Assembly (NCBI GenBank): GCA_022747635.1
Contig: JAKTNV010000003.1
Coordinates: 10,476,048-10,540,047, forward strand
Source of the DNA: Hetaerina americana
Lineage: Eukaryota > Arthropoda > Insecta > Odonata > Calopterygidae
DNA length: 64,000 nt
Direction of reading: 5' to 3'
Shown: positions 60,220-64,000 of the stretch, piece after piece
Position numbering within the stretch: the first letter of the stretch is position 1
Layout: every line of letters starts with the position of its first letter
The notes under the pieces: generated by a model
Database searches by the model: none
Told to the model about the DNA's origin: nothing
Seen by the model: the letters and a program-made list of their open reading frames with translations, nothing else
Position numbers and translations under genes: made by a program

Positions 60220-61960
60220 GTGCTTTACAATGCTCAGTGTGGGAAACATTCTCACTCCCTCCGACTCGCCTTGGTGGGAGAGAACTCGCCTCATGCCTTT
60301 ACGGGGCAGCGATGGCGGAGAAGGGCAGAAAACCGACGGCGGCGTACCTGGGAGTCGCTCAGAACGCCCATTTCCCTCTTCCACTCCTCCTGTATCGCCC
60401 CCGAGTGTCACTGGTTATTTCCCCGCACACCCGCCCGCCCCCCCCCCTACTTCCAAAACCGCTGCTTGCTGCCTTCTTGACCGACCCCCGCGATACGATC
60501 GAGCAGCGCACGGTCCCCCCTCTCCACCCCCGCCTCAAGAGCAAGACCGTCTTTTGCCCTTCCGTACCCTCCCACCTCCACCCCCAACCACCCTCTTGTC
60601 CCTCGCGCCCTACTTTTATTTATACGCCTCCTTTGTGGGAGAATGAATGCACAAAACTCGTTTCTATCCGCTCGCGGTACTTTTTTTTACCGGATTCGGG
60701 AGACTACCTCGCGAAACGGCCGACATGCCAGGGAGGCACAGCCGACCTCTAAAATGTACCCGCCGGCCACCCTCTGAAACCTTCTTCCCCCTTCGTCTGC
60801 ACCACCCGGGTGCCGCGAACAGATTTCCAGAGAGAAGGGACCCATCCTCGGCCCGAGCCATCATCGGGGGCAGGTGTATATATGGGGAGGGAATGTTTGG
60901 GGGGTGGGGTGGTTGTTGCGGCTCCCTTGGGGCGATTCGCGTGTCGTTCGCATAGGTGCGAAGTGGTGGGTGGGTGTGGGGGAGACTTTGGGATGGATTG
61001 GCTGAGGTTGTGGCGTGTGCGGAGGGAGCGAAGTTGAAATGTTTCGCTCCACGCAAAGCCCGAACCTTGGCCTATAAAAGCTCTCGCCGTTCTTCTCTCT
61101 CCTTCTCACCTAGGACGACGTTAGCTCTTTTTTGCATTTTCCCCCTCTCCGTCCTCTTTCAAGGGGTCTCCTCCCCTCCCCCTAACGGCGGTGGCGGGAG
61201 TTTGTGTCATGGGGGGTAGGTGTGGAGGTGGAGGTTTATGGAAGAGAGAGAGAGAAAATGGGGGCGCGTATTGAATAGGAAGAGAGGGAGAGTTTGGGCG
61301 GGAGAAGAAAAGGAGTCTCGTTAAGCAGGCATGTTTGTTTATCTTCTCAAGGTCGGCGGGAGGAGGGCGGTGGGATAACATTTTTTTCATACCTGCCTCA
61401 GTTTGGCGAAGCTTCTCATCGGTTCGAAGGCCCATTCACCCACCGCTAGATAAGGAATTGCGATTATTTTTGTAAGCCTAGTTGTTATTCTTCCCCCCCC
61501 CCGGGCCCCTTCCCCTTCCTTTGAACCCGCTCCCATCCGCCACCCTTTCGTCAGTAAAATCCCTCGTGCCGTTCGACTCGAAGCCCCCCTTGGTCCCCGA
61601 AAGCTTACGATATACCCTTGGCCGTGATGTGGCGTCGAGAACCTTGCCCCCATTATATTATCTCCGCTTTGGTTGAGACCATCCTCTATCAACTTCTCTT
61701 TCGCTCTCCCTGGTGGCTCTCGCGAAATGAAAATTCTCCACGGGGGGGAGAGGAGGAGGAATGTGCCTTTCTGTGCAGATAATTCTGTTATGCGCTCATC
61801 CGCCCTCGGGAAAGAAGAGCCATTGTGCACACGTCACTTAGATATTTGTCTGTTTTTTGTTTTTTTCTCTTTGGAGGCCAGAACTCGCGTTTTCGCTTTT
61901 ATGATCTTCCTTGAATTGGGCTTGATTTTTTGGCGACCCGCTGACGGTTCTCGCATCTGA
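60220..61960. other. Large GC/CpG-rich block, no assignable gene
   Basis: Pyrimidine-rich to about 60640 (runs such as cccgcccccccccctact), then GT/GA-rich and CpG-containing. Many ORFs of 60-171 codons overlap on both strands and look compositional (proline, serine or arginine rich). It probably contains regulatory sequence or untranslated exons, but none can be placed. Confidence 0.4.
61073..61080 (+). promoter_or_regulatory. Possible TATA box with downstream initiator
   Basis: TATAAAAG in a GC-rich setting is followed 20-30 bp later by pyrimidine-rich gttcttctctctccttctca, compatible with an arthropod core promoter. No coding start downstream was convincing. Confidence 0.25.
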
Positions 61961-62990
61961 TTATTTTGATTTCATTGAGTGCTTACATTATTCTCTGAAG
62001 TTTTTTTTGCGATATATAGCCGTTTGCATTTGGAATGATTGTGAAACTTCCTATGGTCATGTCTCAATTTCTTGATTCAGGGATAAATAATTTATATTTA
62101 GACACTGGTTCGGCATTTCCCTGGGATTGCCCATAATTTTTACTGTTCTGACCTTAACCGTAGCTAAAATGTGGCTTCGCTACTGAAAATATGTATTTCC
62201 AAATGCCCGTGGGTAAAGTTTCAAATGGAATGAATTATAGTTATTTCTGAGTCGGTTACTAAATCTTTGCTGTTCAACGGGAGCCCTTGCTCACTGATTT
62301 TGAGGAAGAATCGGAACGTGTAAAATATTTTTTCGGTGTTTTAAATATTTAATTGATATCTAATAATGTTTCGTTTAGAATGATTCATAGTGCGGTCTGA
62401 CACGAGGTGACATCGGGCCCAATTGTTCAGCCAATCTCCGACTCAATATTCTTGGGAATATATTAATTTACGGGTATTTTTTAAGATATTATCATGAAAC
62501 TCTGTTTTTCCTCAGTCCTCCCGAAGACGAAGGTGGAATATTCCCGTTTGGCTTAGTTCCTGTGCCCCACGAATCAATCCGATGGGTTTGTGACAGCCCG
62601 CCGTAAGCGATCGGGGTAAGATGAATGTCACCTAGAGGAATTTTCATTTTCCCTCGAGGCGAAACAGATCTCTGACCCTCCGGAAGTTAAAAGAGGGCAG
62701 CCGCATGCGAGGATATAAATCACATGGTGAGGAAGGCCTTGTAGGTCTACCGTGCGTTGACAAATTATTTATGCCCTTGAGGTTGTTCGAACGAGTTCCT
62801 TTATCCATCACCCCGGCCACTGACTGATGATTTTGGTTTCTTTGCCTTTCGAATGAGTGAATGCGTTCTATTAGTAAGCCTTTTTTTCCTATCTTCCTCT
62901 CTCTCTCTGTCACCGAAAGAGAAAGAGGGTTCCGTTCATAAGTGTATGACAGTTTCTTCGTTGCAGCAACAAAGTGAGCTCCAAGATTCC
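61961..62990. other. AT-rich intergenic sequence
   Basis: Nothing recognised. Confidence 0.5.
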
Positions 62991-64000
62991 ACGACACATG
63001 TGCTGGTGTAATTAAATCTTTGTTATTCCTGGCGAGATCGCTTCTAAATCGCTTCCGCGTCGTGCTGCAAGGCTGACTTCACTTCCCTGCTGGATTTCTA
63101 CTGAGTTATGCCAGCTATCTGTCTTCCTATCTGCGCTGCCGCCCTTAGAAGAGCGAGTGGTGGTTGGCTATCCCACATGCGTCTTCAGCCGCACCCTTTC
63201 CCCAGCTCGAGTCCCTTCTGGGGAGCCAAAGAATTTTATTTTCCATTCCCTCTTGATCTCCGCAAGGGTATGCCAAGTGAAGTGTCAGTGATTTAAAGTC
63301 GTCGGGTGTAGATTTACTCATTTCACCATTCTGGTCACTCTGTGAACTGTACCAGCGGTAACATTGTCCCTCCTTTCATCTGCAACCATGGGTGTTCCCC
63401 ACCCCTTTCGGAATAGCGCAGAGAAAAATGGGACATTGGGTCTTCTTCTGCCTCATACCCCCTTCCCTTGGCTTCATTACGCATGTGATTCCAATCGTCG
63501 TCCATCCATAAGGCATGGGATTTCCCTAGTTAGTCAGGTGTTATGCGAAAGAATGCCTCCATACTCCGTGTTTCCAGGGTAATCCGCAGCCTTCGGTGTC
63601 TCGACCTTATTTTTTATTCATACGGGGACTTAATTTTTTGCACTCGAGAACACTGTATCCGCTGTCGTGCAGTGTGCTTCGACGGTGAAGAGCCCCCCCC
63701 CTCCCCCCGGAGTGAGGGTGGAGAGAGGGGCTGCTTTAGAGCAGAGGATGCATTTAATTGAGGCCGTCCCCTCGCTCGTCCTAATGAGGGGAATGATTGC
63801 ACCTCTCTATCTGCATTCTAGGTCGCTCGATTCAAATCCCAGGCCTCTTCCAGGCTTTTGATTCGCAATTCGCTCACTCCGTCCCGACCCAGCCCACCCA
63901 TCCTCTCAAGTTACGTACGTAATACCCTACCGTGATCGTACCGCTCTCTTGCACGTGCAATTGAATCTTGAACCCCCGTGATCGCATGTTAATGATAAAT
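62991..64000. other. Mixed-composition end of window
   Basis: Moderately GC-rich with a C run at about 63691-63708. Short ORFs on both strands; no gene recognised. A weak B-box-like gattcaaatcc at 63830-63840 was not called as a SINE. Confidence 0.4.

Noticed and set aside
60220..60752. Proline-rich ORFs of 86-171 codons
   Set aside because: All three plus frames are open because of C-rich composition; no start, splice or domain evidence.
63810..63850. B-box-like gattcaaatcc as a further SINE
   Set aside because: No A box, and no body matching any other copy.
1..64000. CRISPR array, operons or prokaryotic mobile elements
   Set aside because: No regularly spaced direct repeats, no Shine-Dalgarno-linked gene runs, and the sequence is clearly eukaryotic.

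Overview
The window is animal nuclear DNA, most likely from an arthropod and probably an insect. It shows no operons, no dense ORFs and no prokaryotic gene signals. It does contain mariner transposons with TA target duplications, degenerate LINE reverse transcriptase, Penelope-like retroelement (PLE) remnants, several tRNA-derived SINE families, long (TA)n microsatellites and large AT-rich gaps between GC/CpG-rich islands. One SINE tail (31.5 kb) has the 'gggcatggatgt...ttcatcctaagaatgttt' look of arthropod SINEs. The taxon is inferred, not shown.

Layout. 1-10 kb: a nearly complete mariner (3776-5101) carrying one in-frame stop, then a minus-strand LINE reverse transcriptase relic (about 5480-6460), then a GC-rich island (8.4-9.2 kb). 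10-20 kb: two tandem hairpins (13680-13746), a striking nested palindrome built from PLE-type terminal units (14262-14462), a SINE (16242-16565) and a CpG-rich island holding a possible signal-peptide exon (17817-17920). 20-30 kb: GC islands, an inverted pair of one SINE family embedded in (TA)n and Z-DNA-type repeats (24678-25412), and an internally deleted minus-strand mariner (26589-27432). 30-40 kb: a short, well-bounded PLE insertion (33058-33429) with 44-bp inverted arms, a 15-bp target duplication, a GIY-YIG C-terminal coding remnant and a hammerhead-like motif; a second LINE relic (36150-36415); and a candidate terminal exon (36806-37082). 40-55 kb: mostly AT-rich with SINEs, a 106-bp TA-flanked MITE (43631-43736) and hairpins. 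55-64 kb: the strongest CpG island (55430-57640), ending in the best candidate first coding exon (57084-57239), then AT-rich sequence, then another large GC-rich block (60.2-61.9 kb).

No complete host gene can be read. The host-gene evidence is four candidate exons of unknown product on the plus strand, of which 57084-57239 is the most convincing. Everything else that can be identified is mobile-element material. The recurring unusual theme is a PLE-type 3' motif with a hammerhead-ribozyme-like core (C-U-G-A-N-G ... G-A-A-A), seen at about 14.4, 31.0, 33.1 and 48.3 kb and possibly 37.4 kb. At two sites it lies inside long inverted repeats.
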